A stretch of DNA of 64,000 nt from Tubiluchus corallicola (GCA_030141605.1 JAQGDQ010000987.1:1-64000); one strand, 5' to 3'. Positions 1-15,500 are shown, numbered from the stretch's first letter. The notes: generated by a model not told the origin, from the letters alone. Program-made: numbers and translations.

Positions 1-100
1 TGAGTGTGTTAATGACCGCATGGTCGTACACTCACCTCGCACTACTCAAATTATTTTATTTAAAGTTTATCAATGTGTTTGATATTGTATTTTTTGATGT

Positions 101-174
101 GTGAAATAGAATTCATAGTTCATAGTTCATAGCATATGTGAAATAAAATTCATAGTTCATAGTTCATAGCATAT
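101..174. repeat. Two-copy 37-bp tandem repeat
   Basis: Two adjacent 37-bp units (101-137 and 138-174) differ at one base. Each unit itself contains repeated TTCATAG words. It lies upstream of the first visible SPG11 exon, in presumed intron. Confidence 0.85.
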
Positions 175-318
175 CACGATTTACATACTTTACCTGCCTT
201 GAGCTTCTTGTGTTCCGAAAATTTTGGTGATTAAAGATGAATCAGTGAAATTTGCCCAAAGTAAATGTGGTATCATCCTGAAGTCTTTTCTCCATCTTTT
301 TTGTTTTTTATTGTTTAG

Positions 319-524
319 ATGGAGTAATATCACAGCACTGCAACCATTACTGCAGCGACCGCTTAGAAAACATACTGTTTTTAAATGTGCAGAGTTGGGA
401 AATGCTGATCTGACAAATTGTGCTGGCATTGGTTATTCACATCTGTCTCTTGACTGGGTCCTAGACTGGAGTTACGATGAGCGAATGAACATTCTCACCG
501 AGGCTATTTTTAGCAGTGGTGGTG
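319..524 (+). CDS. SPG11: SPG11 exon, window 1
   Basis: Acceptor TTGTTTAG at 311-318 and donor GTAAAC at 525. The exon enters with one base of a split codon and leaves in phase 1. It encodes WSNITALQPLLQRP and later LDWVLDWSYDERMNILTEA. Earlier exons are off the window. Confidence 0.8.
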
Positions 525-3500
525 GTAAACACTTAAGTCAGATGTTCACAGGGTTCGCGATTTCGGTGATAATCTGGAAATTTCTAAGCCCAACATTTGC
601 TAAACATTCGCTAGATGTTCGCCAAACAGTTGCGAAAAGGTTACCGGTGTCGTCAAATTTTCTTTAAATGTTTAAAATTTGTCGTTGGAGTCGTAAAACT
701 TGGCACTTCGCCGCCAAACATTCGCAAATTAGTCGCAATGTTCGCCAACAATCTCAGTCATCCCACACTTTTCTTCGAAAATTCTGTGAAACTGTCATGA
801 AATAATCGCAAAATACTCGCGTGAATGTCGTGCAACATTCGCCTTGTTGCATAAGAGACGCAGAAGTCGTCAAATATGCGCAAACATGTCGGCCGATATT
901 CTCGCGATTTTCGCTCAAGAAAAAACCTCGGAATTTGCAAAAATGTGGCGAAACTGACGAAGGATTTGTGACAAAACACACAGTAGCGGGAATATTTTGG
1001 CAACTGTTGGACTGTTTTGATTGTTGGACAATTTTTGATTATCACAAAAAAGTCGCTACCCAATGAGACCCTGGATTTACAAAACGAACATTTTAATGTA
1101 TATGTTGATTTAGCAGAATTGTTTTTCTCTTTTTTGTACTTAGTATCTTTCTTAGTACTTGCTATTTCAAGGTGTCACCTTGAAGGAAATGATTACTTTT
1201 TCGCTCTTGTGGTATAGCTAGGCTTTTACAATTGCTTTAAAGAGTTCTTAGGAATACACTAAACTTACATGTGATGCTTAATGCCTTAGAGATACAAAGA
1301 AAATGCTCATGTTTATTAATTTCCTTTTGTTTATTCTCCTACATTTGTTTAACAAATTAACCTTTTTTGATATCGTAAAAGCATTTTACGTATCTTGACC
1401 CTGATTCATAATTTGCCTATATCTTATCGTTTTAATAGCTTATGATATCTTTGTAGATCATGGAAAGTTAAACAGTTTAGTTCCACCAAAAGTTCTGTGG
1501 TTATACTTGCTTCGTCATAGTGATTGGAAACGCCTTCGTCCTTGGATTACCTCAGATGCTTGGGGCACAGCTATAGACTCATTGTTGGGCGAATCAGAAA
1601 CTTGGACAGCTGGTACATCCATTACAATAGAAAGAGTTCTGAATCAACTTGCTAGGTAAGCCATATAATTGCGAAGTTTTGTAAAGTATTTTGTTCTTAA
1701 GTATGTTAGTTACAGAAAGCCATGAAAATACAGTTATAGCACTTGGCAACGGTGCTTAAATCATCTAAATTATTATTTAGAAAAACCTTAATCGTATATC
1801 GGTATATCCTATGTAGTGTATTGTTCAATTGTTAAAGATATATAATAGCGATCCCTAATTCTTTATACTTGTTCTTTTTGAAAAGACAGAAAATGCTTTA
1901 ACAAGCATTTCCATTATAATTGTTATAGTGAGTCAAATGATGAGCAAATTTATTGTTGTTATAATTTGTACATAGTAACAAATTAGGAAAATTTAAGAAT
2001 AACAGTTGTACCTAAAAATCAAGTACGAGATAATAGCTGGCAATGAATTAAAAAGTTATGAATTAGTTACAACAAATGATCACTCAATAAATAATAATTA
2101 AAGAGTGTAATCGATGAAGACGTGACAACATAGCTCATTATAATTATTAATTATATTTTCTATTTTGCTTATTTTTGTTTAAGTATTCATATGTAGAAAT
2201 CAGAAATTTTCTTAAATTAATGAATATTAATCTTCTTACCCTTCAAAACAGGAAAAAATGCTTGAAAAAAGGAATATCAAATAATTAGAAATGAGTAAGT
2301 AAACATCAATGTGAGCAAAGCTAGTACTGTAGCATTGCTGCTACAGTGCTACATTTTTAATCTGTTAATATGCATTTATTTTTATGTAGGCAAAATATAT
2401 TCAGCCAGCTAGAGCGGGAAAACTTTCCACTTTTGCTTCGTCGACTGTCTTTATCTCAAGCACAGAATGCCAGTCAGTCGTTCTTTTCCTCTCCAATAGC
2501 AGCGACTGATCAATTTCATAAACAATTTATAAATTACTGCATAGAACACAAGTTTTATTACATTCTCTCTAACTATATCCGGTGTCACAGGTATTTGTAG
2601 TTTATTTTATCATTTTCTAAAGTTTCATGGCACTTCTTGCGTGTCTATTACAGATGGTTATTATGCTGTACATTCTGTTGCCAGGTTAGCAGAGTTGTCA
2701 AAACAAAATCTGGGATTAACAATAACAATAAATTTAAAGACACCATGACTATGGGGCATCATAAAAAAATTTATTGTGACAATGCTAATCGCCAGAGAAT
2801 ACAAACTACAATTATATATGAGTATTTCTTCTAATGACGACTTAACCTAATACTATTAGAAATAATACTAAGTCTCAGGAATTAACATATTATTATAACA
2901 ACATTTATCATTCATAGTAAGTTAGATGTAAATGTAAATAATGAAAAATTGTAAACAAAGTGTAGCATGCAGGGAAAAACAGAATTTTTTGAACTACCTA
3001 GTACTACATTATCAAGGTTTGCCATTTGTTAAAGAAAAAATTATGGCAGAATAGAGTGGTGTTGAAGTGACCAGATCATTGAAATTTCTAGTTTGCATAC
3101 GCATGCAAAGTGAAGTTTTCACGAACATATAGAGAATAGAGAATGAAGGTATGGAGGAAGGGAATAAGTACTGTATTGTCACATGCTGTGAGATTATAAA
3201 ATCCCTTTTGTTATGCAAGTTGGACCTATCAAAAACTTTAGTAACTCTAAATGATTTGGAATTTCTATTCTCGACTTTGCAATGTTTACAATTTTTTCAG
3301 GTTTTCAAGTAATTCCTCATGTCTATCTTCCATTCGAGATATTCCTTGGGTAGATTTAATACTGAAGTTCCAACAACTAGCAATGGAGACTTTTGGTATG
3401 TTTTTGGTAACGTTTATTTAGAGACTATCACTTGTAATAACAATTGAAAAATATTATATAACAGTTGTAAGAAATATTGGTATTGTTTCAACTAAACAGT

Positions 3501-6500
3501 TTTTGTATTTCATTATCTGATGTAGATAGTTTTAATAGTTTTACATTATGGTGTGTGTGCATAAAACCAGTCATCAAAAGACTCCGACTAACAAGGATGG
3601 GATGAGTTGAGATTTGACAATTCCAGAAATTGTTGTTATTATCAAAGCCAGAAAATGACGTACACTTTTATGAAGTTGCAAAAACTTTTGCTAATTACAG
3701 AAATTTACATTGTTTTAGACAATTCGCTTGTGTATGAAGCCAGTTGCAGTAATACTCGGCTGATGGTGGGGAAGTCTGTTTCACCTACTGAGCTCATTTT
3801 ACATCACAATCGTCTCTTCCTGGGTTTAGCGGACCTCGTTTATTCGTCTGGTGACTCAGTTACTCAGGTTTGCTATGATGCGTTTAGATGTGTTGTTTAT
3901 AAATCATGTTAATGTTACTTATTTTAAGTGAAAAATACGACAGAATAGATCCTTTTTACAAGATAAACAAACATCTGTGTAGCTGCATGTTGTAACATGT
4001 TATTTTGTAAAACACAACTTTTATTAAAAAAAACTTTAGTTTGCATGTTTACATGTTTAAGAACATGTCCAGACCTCTAGACAGCAATCTGCAGTGGTAC
4101 AATATACAAACAAACAAGCAGTTTATATATTGGCAGAGCCTACAATAGAGAAAATTTTGCACTAATTATGTATAACAAAGAAGCCAAATAAGTAATGAAT
4201 AGACAATGAATAAATAAATAATAAACGTAGAAAATGTAATATATGTAGAACAATAAATAATGAATGTAGAAAAGCAATAGATACAGTAACAGACAGCTAA
4301 ATGTCTGAAAATAAAGTTAATTGAATTGAACTGCTTTGCACATTTAAAGAAGGCCTATTGGGGTACAATACCTGCTTAAAACTATAAGTAGTCCATTAAA
4401 CCTTATTTATTCATTAAGCTTGATAACACTTAATAGTACCTTCATAGTCTGCCTTTTGTGCACGATGGAAAGACATGTTATGTTGTATACTGACTTACAC
4501 CATATTTTGTTTCTGAATGTCTGTTATTGCTGATTTATTTTTAGCAGTGAAATATTGCAGTCTGATGTTTTGTGAATATATTCAATAAGCCTTTTCACAG
4601 TACCAGCGATTGATGATGATCGTGACAAGGTCAAGGGTTATCTGAACCAGATAACGCATTTGTTTACATTTGACAAAAACGGGAGGCTCGTGCTCTTGTA
4701 ATAGTATTTGCTGGCATTAATTTTCGCTTCGGTTATTACATTTTACGTGGATTGCTGTTGGTATTTTGATAATCGTTTTTGGGTAAGAATAACGTGTTAG
4801 TTTAAAACTATACATGTGTAGTAGAATAAAAAAATAGCCACGTGTTTCACCCGTTTCGTCTACATGTAATTCCACGCATAAGATCACGTGTAGTTATGTA
4901 CGACACCTCGGGCTCAGTTAACATTTGACCTAAAGCAACTGCATGTGTGCATGGCGAAACTGTGAAAAGGTTTATTCTACCACAGTTTTAATTTTAGCAG
5001 TTTTTTTTTGTTCCATAATTTAGGTCTTATTGAAGAACCCTGAGGATGACCAAGAAGGTTTAAAAATAGCACTGGCTCCATACCCCAAACTCAGAGCCAC
5101 TTTATTTCCTCCACAACAGGAAAACAGCTCTTCTTCATCAGATATCACTGTGTACCAACTTCTGCAGGTTGTAAACATGCTGCTAAATATTATGTTTTTG
5201 CCTAAAGTTTACAATTCCCCATGCACAAGTAATTAGTTCCTGAAGTTGATTAGAGTTAGGATTAGGGTTGGGATTAGGATTAGGGTTGGATTAGGGTTAG
5301 GGTCAGGGTTAAGGTATTTAAACCGTGTGAGGAATTGTATTTACTATAAAACTCTGAAATGCATAAACCTAGTTTCAAAAAAATGCTGAATTGTTTGTAA
5401 ATGTTTGTATATTTGTAAAAAGCAGAAAAGTAATGAATGATTGCTTGTTATTTGTTCTCATTGTGGTTACTTGTGCAAAGTGAAACATAATCCTCTCACT
5501 TAAGGAACCACTTAATAATGATACAGAAAAATTGAAAAGCCCCTGTACAAAGAGCCCAGTTTACATTAAATTACATTTATGTGCTTGCAAACCAAACCCA
5601 TCCATAAGTCGGCATAGTTAAAACTACGTTATGATGCTTCAAAGTAGACTGACCCAAAAAGATTGGTTAAACGTCAATTTTTTGGTTTTTATGAAAACAA
5701 ACTCTAAATATGTTGGACTTTTATAACCTAGCTTCAAATTATCAAGAAAATGTTAAAAAAATACTAAGAGTTTAACTTTATAACCCCCTATCCACTTTTC
5801 TGTCTAGAAATTAGTACAGTGGAACCTCGACTTACGAAATCCTGTTATGCGAAAAATTCAGAATACGAATTGGGCTTCGAAGAAATTTCCTTCCCATTTA
5901 ACGAAAAATATTCAAGATATGAAAACGAAAATCGAAGGTGCCGCCCAACAGTGGCCCTCCCAGAATGCATTTCGTAGCATCACATGAACGTTTGTTGTGC
6001 TCTTATCTCGCGTGAACGCATTCAATAACCATGGGTCCGAAAAATATGAAAGTGGCATGCATTTAAGTGCTATCGCAGCGGAGTATGAGCGAAACACTTC
6101 GACGATCGGTCATTAATGAACATATTTCTTTCTCGGGTGGGTACAATATTTACACTTTATTCGACTGTTTTCCAATGGCTGGAACAAATTACGCCATTTA
6201 TATGGTAAATCTTGTCTCATAATACGAAAATTCTAAGATACGAAGCCCCTCCGGAAGGAATTAATTTCGTATCACGAGGTATCACTGTACTACAATTGTA
6301 AAAAAACTCCTATTTTCAAACTTTGATAGTAGCTCCTGGAAGCAGTCATTTTGCTTTGGGTTTTTTCTGTTGCCAAGCCCAGATCTTCACCAGGAAGAGC
6401 CATCTACTGGATTTGAACATAACTTCAATGTGTTCTTGCAAAGTCTATAGTAACCAACATTTGTGCAGTTGCTAAGTGTTTTTGTAGAAACGAGACAAAA

Positions 6501-9500
6501 AGCAATGGCAAACTTTAATAGCGATTTTCTCAAGATTATCATTTTTTATCTTGAGCGCTCACTTCAGCTTCAATGCGGATTATCTCAGCTTAGAACTAAC
6601 ATAGAGTGATGAGTTTGCTATCAAAATGATCCTCGTGATTAAGGATATGTGAATAACTAGAAAAGCTTAATTGCCGACTTATGGACGATTTTACAATGCA
6701 AGCACACATTTAAAACCTTTCTTATGTAACGTAGCTGTTTTAACCATTTAACCTAATTTTGCTTAATCATTAACTGCAATTATGTTTCTTAATTAGCAAC
6801 ATTGTAGAAAGCTGTACATGTCATTGGGAACTTTAAATTAATTTCATCGTAAAACATTGTAGCTTAATTAAACATTGATTAATTATTTTTATTTTTCTAG
6901 GGAAATTGTCCTTTTGATATATCAAAGCTGTTTCATTGGCAGACCAGTAATGTACTAAGCACACAAGATGAAGTAGGTAAGAGGACATTGCTGGCTAAAT
7001 TAATTTTTACTTAATCCTGGTTATTGAACCAGTGTACACTTATATAAATTACATGATGAAATTGTTTTGTTTTTCAATCAAAAATATAAATAATACTAAG
7101 CTCCTATGCTACATTACCGTATCTATTTATTTGCCCTTTTATTTTTGTGTTGTTTTTGTTATTGTATGCATTCGTGGTTTGCATATTTTGCATAATATTA
7201 AATATTTCGCAACACATGATTTTGATTTGCATGTAAAGGGTAATGATGATATTCTTTGATTTTTATAATCATAATATTTGCTTAACATTATTGCATTTAT
7301 ATTTTGTTATGATTTTGCATGAATTTTTGTTTTACGTACTTTTAATACGTTCATAAAATGCATGTTTTCTTGTTATTGAGTATACCAAGTTATTACTAAA
7401 ATTCCTTAAATTCGAGTTACATGCAAATTATGCTATATTTAGCATGCTAGTACAATTCATTTCTTTATTATTTCTTTTTTTGCTCATTTAGAAAGTGAAA
7501 TTTCATTTTTGGCATTTTTCTTTTATGTTATATAGATGTAAACAAGTGCATAATTCAATATTTCATTATTTTTGATTAGTTATCGTCTGCACTGCATGCG
7601 AAATATTTATAACAGAACTGAGTTGGGGTGGCTGATACGATAACGCATGTTCTTCGCCACCCCTTCCCATTTGGTTGGCTATTATAATTATGCTACTAAG
7701 CTTTAATCGATGTTGTATCTGGGAAAAACAATAAATGATTTGATTTGATTTGATTTGATTTGATACTTAATCACTTCAGAAGTGTTCCCGGGCGTTAAGG
7801 TGGGCCTTAGAAGAAATCTCCTCACTCTGTACATTATACTTTGTTTCAACACCAAAAGTATTTATCCAGTCAAGCTGAAATTGGTGTGATGATCAGTTAT
7901 GATGTTTTTGGTTCAAGGCAAAAATTTGCAGCAATTCGTTAAACTACTTAGTTAATTAATTACAGCTGTTCTACTAATTAAACTTAAATTGATTCAATTC
8001 CAAAAAACAAATATCCATTTGATATGGAATTTGGTATGGTGATTAATTAGTTAGGATGTCATTGATTCAAAACAAAAAATTATAACAATTTGCTAATTAG
8101 TTAATTAAATTGAGTTGTTTAATTAATTAATTTTAGTATTGTTGTTCAAATGAAAGATCATAGAGAGTAGAAGTGCATGGTACCAAACGTTTTTGTAAAT
8201 TCTTAATCAGTTGATAGTCTTGAGCCAGTTCTGAAGCATTTTGGTCTGTCTGTATTTATTCTTGGAAATCTTGATGCTCTGACATTAAATTTTTGATTTT
8301 TTGTTTAGAGTTGTATTGTGGTTTTATTTTATATATATTTTCTTCATTTTAGAATTTTCAGCATCAATTCCCTCTTTTACGAGTCCACATTTAACACAGT
8401 ACAGTTATGAGAAGAAGCTAACGTGTATGTATTACCTGAAACATGGGCGGTGCAGTTTTGGCTTCATTTCGTTTTTGGCTAATGACAAAGCTGTATTGGA
8501 AGGGCGAGCACCTAGTGCAACTGGGTATGTATTTATTTATTTGTAAGAAAAAGTGAATGCTTGAAGTAGAAGTCATAAATACGATTAAACATTGACCAAT
8601 TTTGAATTTCATGTCCAAAACATTCCCGCTGTTCTTAATTGGCAATCATAAATTCGTATTCATAAAATCTTCATGTTTTTGCAACCCGCATCCTTGTAAA
8701 ACTGCCAGGTAAAACATATACGTGTTAACTTTCATGAAGAGAAATATAAGAGAAATAGAACTAAAAAAGAAATTTCTAGTTTATATATGTTGATGTACTA
8801 CCAGTTCTTAATCAGCTTTTCACAATTTCGTTGTGCGCACGCGCAATTGCTGTAGGTCAAAAAAAGATTAAGTGAACCCCAGAAACACATCTTAACTACA
8901 ATCGTCCCGTGGCATGTGTAAAGCAAAGACGTCTGCTGCATCAGTTCAGTAACTTTAGTTGTTTTACATGGACTTGACTTAATTATGCATTAGTCTGTCC
9001 GTAGATTGATTTGCTATTAGGATTTTGCTCTAGAACAAAAAAAATGAACTACCTGGAAGTTCCAGCTAGCTAATAGATGTGTTAATATTACAATAGCAGA
9101 GCTGTGAGGCTTTGTCAAATGTACACAAATGTGTTGTTTGAACACACTTAACCTTTTCGGGATCATAATCAAATGCTGGAACTGTGAAAAAACTTATTGC
9201 TGTTTGTTGCAGGTTACAAAATGCTTATAAAAAAGCAAGTATTTTGGCCCTGAGGAACTACAATGACCAACAGATTTCAGCAGCCTGTGTAGCTTTTCTT
9301 GAGATGTTGGGTAAAAACACAACGTCACTGAGAATTTGTTTACAGGCAAGTGATAGTGCAGTGAAGTAATTCATTTGTTTGTGCATTACAAGTTGGCTTA
9401 TTTTTATAAGCAAATATTATCAGTGGGAATGCCTTTCAGCGTAAACCTAGGGATGTGTATGATGTGGTTCGTATTCCAATACCACTATCAGTATGTTCAT

Positions 9501-12500
9501 CAATATATCCAACAGCACACCAATCATAGTACATTCATCTGTACATCTGACAGCACACCAATCACAGTACATTCATCTGTACATCTGACAGTATCTTGTT
9601 GGTGTTTAGTAGGAGATTTTTCTACCTGTAGCTATACATTTATTAGTTACTGGATTAGATTTTGTTAGTTCCAGACATTGTAACTTTTAAATTACCTGAT
9701 GGTTTAACTTTAAAATGGCTGCATTTCATAGTTATAGCATAGGAGTCTTCATTAAACAAATTTGATTTGATTTCTCTCAAAATGTTTCTAATTCTATAGA
9801 GTTGTAGAAAAATTATCTTGGTCGAATTATGTAATAGTTTTTTAATATAACTTAATATAGCTTAACTGATAGTTGATACAGATTTAAAGACTACATTTTA
9901 TCATTGCTTCATTTAAAACCAATGCTGTGTAGCTTCAAGGATTGGATGCACAATTCACTCAAAGATATTTGAGTCTGCTATTTAAATTATTATACTCTAT
10001 TTAGGTGGCTAACCTGTTATCAGCAAGCAAAGTGAACACATCGTCCCGGGATCAAGGAAAAGCTCAGTTTTCTGCTTGTAGTTCACAAGAACAATTACCT
10101 GGCAATTACCATGCAGATACTGATGAAGTGGGTAGGTGTTTTTTAAATAAATACAAATCCTTTTTGCATAAATTTCGTATTGTGAAGCATCTTTTTGTAG
10201 AGAGATTCGACTCGAGTCACTTCTCAGCTGGATATTGTTGTGTTTCTTGATTTGCTTCTTGATGCATGACCTTTTTGAAAAAAAGCTTGAGGCTCTGAAA
10301 TTTTGTAACAAATCATCATGAAGCTTCATAGGAATATACTAGAATGAATTCATCTGCCATCTTGAATTCAGGATGTGAGAACTGTACTACTTTTGGAAAA
10401 AGCCTAAGGCAATGCTAATCCACAACAGAATGTCATGAAACTATGATAATGTACTAGAACGAATTATGCATGAAATTGATGTAAAAGATTACTGTTGAAT
10501 GATCATATATTAGTGCATTCATACTATTCATACATATGAAATGCCTGTGTTCAAGAATGGAATACTAGTCCTAAATGTGAATTGCACACTAATTCAGGGA
10601 GCTGGAACTAAGTTTACAAATGTTTTGTGAGGAACTTACAGTTTTTTTCATGGCTGTGCAGTTATTGAGGCACAAACTAAAAATGATATACAGTAAACTA
10701 TGTATAACTCAAACACCTCGGAACTGGAAAATTTGTTCGAGTTGTGCAAAAGTACGAATTAGACAATGTTTGTAAGAAAACAAGATTGAGTCGCTCATCA
10801 ACATGGGACAATACACTAGTAACACTGCAGCTTGTGAAAATGACAATTGAGAATTTAATCAAATATTAAACAACCGTTTTGTGATTAATCAAAAATATAA
10901 TGACTGGTCCACCTCAATTGTAGTCTGAGTAGCATGGTCAATAGATTTCGGTAATAATAATATTGTGATCTACATTAAACTACGTTCATTAAGCCATGTT
11001 GATGTAGCGACCTGCTAGGGTAATTCAAGAAACCTTAGCATTTTTGTTGATACAAGCAGTCAAAGTAGTAACGTGGTGCACACTTTCTCATTTGCTCACT
11101 TATAATTTCTCATTTGGGAGACTGTTCAAGATAGGTGAGGTAATTTCAGTCAAATTCTAAAGAACTGTACCAGGAATTTAGTTCGAGTTGTGTGATAATT
11201 CGAGGTACAGATTTCAAGTTAGGTAAAAGAAAAAATGAAAAAGAAAATCAAATTCCATAAGATCTGTTCAAGATACTCAAAAATTAGAGCTATACCAGTT
11301 CGAATTATACATAGTTTGCTGTAGTACTCTTCGGTATTACTTTGTCATTTATTTATTAAAATTTGCTCTAATTCTGTTTTAGCTGCAGCTATGCTTGAGC
11401 TATTAAATGGTGACATTCAAGCAGGAGAATGGCTGCAAGAAAGACTCTGTGCAGCCATAGAATCTGTTATACAAAATGAAAAGCCTTCAAAACGGTAAAA
11501 TTAATTATGTTCATTTTAAAGCAAGATTTTGTTTCATGAGCTTCGGTTACTAAAATTTAAACACTTTAGTGCATTTTAAAATGTAGAACTGCATCTTAGT
11601 GGGGCAACTTGACTGTAAAATTCAGGTCGATTGGGCCTTTCCGTTTAGAACATCTAGAAAATAGTCCTCAAAGATTAGACACTAAAATAGCAGCCCATGT
11701 TTGGATGATTGTGTGTATTCTTGATGAAGGTAAATAGTTGGAGGCAGTACTGCAACTGAAACTGCAGAGAAGCAGTTTCTTTTGCAGACACCATCCATTT
11801 ATTGGCTGTTAATGATGAGCTTGATTCTGGTCCTGCCACAATCATCTTTATTAAGCAATCCCTGCTCTTAAATGCTCACTAGTGGTTTGTATAGTTTCGA
11901 ATGTAGAAACATATCCTTGACAATGTGACAGGAAAAGGTGATATATTATTGATGTAGATTGTAGAAGATGTGATGAATTATGTAAAATAGCAGTTAAATC
12001 TAACTTGTTTGTGTTTACAAACTTGTTTAAATTTTGCTGTAAATTTATATTTGTTGATTATTTTTCAGGACTAGCATGGAGGCAGCTGAACACTGGCGCA
12101 CTGCAGTTGTTTTTGCACAAGCTCATAATCTTCCGCTTCCTGTATCATATTTACTTGATTGCGCTGCAGAGAATCACTGGTTGAGTTTTCTAATACATGC
12201 AGAATTGCACGGTTTCCAACCAAAAACGGTAATGATACTGTCAAAAAAGTTGCACAGTCAAGATGCTCTCTTGTCATGCACTTTCTTATTAGCCGTCTTT
12301 TATGTTACAGATTAGATTAGATTAGATTAGATTAGATTAGATTAGATTAGGTTAGGTTAGGTTAGATTAGATTAGATTAGATTAGATTAGATTAGATTAG
12401 ATTAGATTAGATTAGATTAGATTAGATTAGATTAGATTAGATTAGATTAGATTAGATTAGATTAGATTAGATTAGATTAGATTAGATTAGATTAGATTTT

Positions 12501-15500
12501 ATTCATCTCATTTAAACTTACACATATAATAATATGCAATGTTTCTACAAGATGACAGAACTACATTTAGACAGGGTGGCGAAAGACCAAGAGGTCACCT
12601 AGCAGCAACCCCTATTTGTATGAAATTAATATTTATTTAGTTAATCGAGTGACACTGTTATCAGCTTTTTGCGAGACATGTTTAATAAATGTATGTAATT
12701 TTAAATTTATAATAAAAATTATGTTAGTAACTAAAGGAAAATATGCATTTGTTATCAATATCTAAATTACTCAATGCCTTTTGTTAGTGTATCAAAATAA
12801 CAGATAAACTAAAATTAAAATGCCTTAAACAATTATAATAGACATAATACACTAGCACAAGACTTTAACAGTTGACAAACAGAAAATTTGAACAGGTCAA
12901 TAAAAATCAATCAATCACAGTTTCACAACATTGACAGCATTTACGACAATTGCGTATTAATTATACACCTAGTTATATATTTATTATTACATGCAGCAGT
13001 GCTATTTTTGAGTTACTTAGAGTAAAACAAATACATATTTTTTGTCGCAGATGATTTTATCAGTTGTGCGAAGGAATATTAATAAGTTACTTCGCTTTTA
13101 GAATTCTTTTTTCTGTTTGGGTCAATATTCCATGCTGCCAAGTAATATAGACTGCTTTGAATGCTGAATTTTGTGTTTTCAGCTATTGCCATTATTACGA
13201 AGTTTTAAGGATCCTCATCTGCGAGAACACGTGTACTGCGCTATTAAAGGAGCTGCTAAAGCGACAGAGAAGGAGCACGTAGATAGCGTAAAGAGGAGAC
13301 GAAAAACGAGGCAAAGCTCAGAAACACGGCGTCAAGAAAGAAGTTCGTGATTATTAATTGTGTTACTTGTTGTGTTAATTGAAGCCATTGCACTGCAAGC
13401 TAGTTTTGGAACCACACATCACAAATTTAGGCATTTTGACTGTTTTTATTGGTTATTGATTATTGAATATGAATTGATTGGAATTCTTTTTTTATTACTT
13501 TAACTTATTTAATGTTGTAGTAATCGGGTCTGAAATGGTGTGTTCATTACTAAGACAGGGATTTTTTGCAATTCCAAAAAAAACTGTTTTCCTCTCGAAT
13601 CAAATAATGTTTTCGATGATAAGAGTCTTTTGGTTGTGATGATGATAAATAATTTTTAATTTTTTAATAACCTTTTGTTAGGCACCTTTGAAAAGATAAA
13701 CAGCAGTTATATTTTTCAAAGTTTATAAACGTTTTTAATTATGTTTTAATTACATTTGTTTATTATTCTAACGTTGTTTTATCGAAATGTTAGCGTGTTT
13801 CTATATTTTTGTTAGTTTTGAATTAGTTTTCTTCACATATCTTTTATTTATTTACCTCTAAATGCAAAGTTCTCTAATTGATTTTGAACAGTTGTTTTAA
13901 GTAATTTTTGCTCACTCACCAAAAATGTTTTTGTCATCTTAAGCTTATCTTATTTTAATATTTCAGCTCCTTCCAGTTCCAGTAGCGACAGTGAAAGAGC
14001 ATCACGTACTGACAGCACCTCTGTTTTTCATTTGCCTCCTCAGTCCTTCACATCGGACACAGATGATCGTGTTGCATCTGAAAGTGTGTTTGATGCTGTT
14101 CTAAATGCTGCAGCTAATGAGAGATCTTGGAAGCAGTTGCTTGATAGAGCTTATAAATTAAATAATCCATTCTTAGCCCTGATAGCTGGATGTCATGAGG
14201 TATGTTTAGCATTATCTTCTCATATTTATAAAAATATTTATATGATGTAGCAGTCGCATGTCTTATAGTGTTATAAAAAATAGTAACATTGAGTTTATTT
14301 ATAAAGTTCAATTAGTTGTTTACACTAGTACTTAATGAAGAGTCCTCGATTTAAAATTGAAGTAGAGAATGAAAAGTGTATTTTTTTCTTATGCATATGC
14401 ATATGATTGTTTTTACTATTTTCTTATAGTTCCTGCTTGATTAGTCTCTTTCACGTGTCTGTTGAGTTGCAGTTTGTTAAAGTGTGTCCACACTAACTGT
14501 GATGTGGTTTGATCAGTGGCGTAGCTAATAGGGAAGCAAGGGGAGTAAGTACTCGCCCTGGCTACATTTTTCAAAATTGGCGCCTTTTTGGCAATGGAGT
14601 CATTACTTTATTTGACCAACCTGCCTCCCTGCCTCCTCCCTCCATGCATTTACGCAACTCATTTGTCAAGGTTGATTGAAGGAAGGATCAAATTGCACCT
14701 AATCTGATTATTATAATACATTCTTGTCACACAATTGTCTAGTGACGATTGTTTAGTAATAAGCCTATTGATAATTATATATTGCAAAGGCAAGTTTCAG
14801 TATCTTTATGTTTTATTATGACGGTATTATGTCACGGCGCCCTTCATTATGTGGTGGCTGCCCCTAACTTTAGTACCTGGCTACGCCCCTGGGCTTGATT
14901 TCATGCTATTGTGACATAGCAGAGTTCTGTTATGCATTGTTATGATGATGGCAGGTAACTTGCATAATAAAAATAATTTAGTTTTTTTAATTTTTTTATT
15001 ACTCTATCACTTCATTTAGGATTTTAAGTCAGTTTGTTGGACATGATTCCCGTACTGAAATTGTTTTTTGCATGCTGCATTTTGCTACTTTGAGTTTTTT
15101 TTTTTTTTTGAAAAGCCTACATAACTCCAACAGACAATGAACGAACTATTATAATTACACAAAGAATTCATAGTTAATATTAAAGAAAAGAAACTTATAA
15201 ATTAAATAACTTACTTTTTTCGGACAAATTTCGAATGCGCGCATTGCCGTATAGGTCCTCATATTTTGCGTCTTTGACACTAGTGAGCAAGTATAAGAAA
15301 GCGTCTTTGGTTACCCATGTTTTTTTACTGATCTCTGGTGACGTCATGACTGTACTCACAATGTCATTCTTGGCCGTTCTTCAAATTTGATACCACTAAC
15401 AATAATGTGATAGAAAATTGAAATAAACAAGTTTTACAGTAAATTTATAATAAAATAAATTCAATATTCGTAATGAGAGTAGGATTTTAGATTGTAAAAG

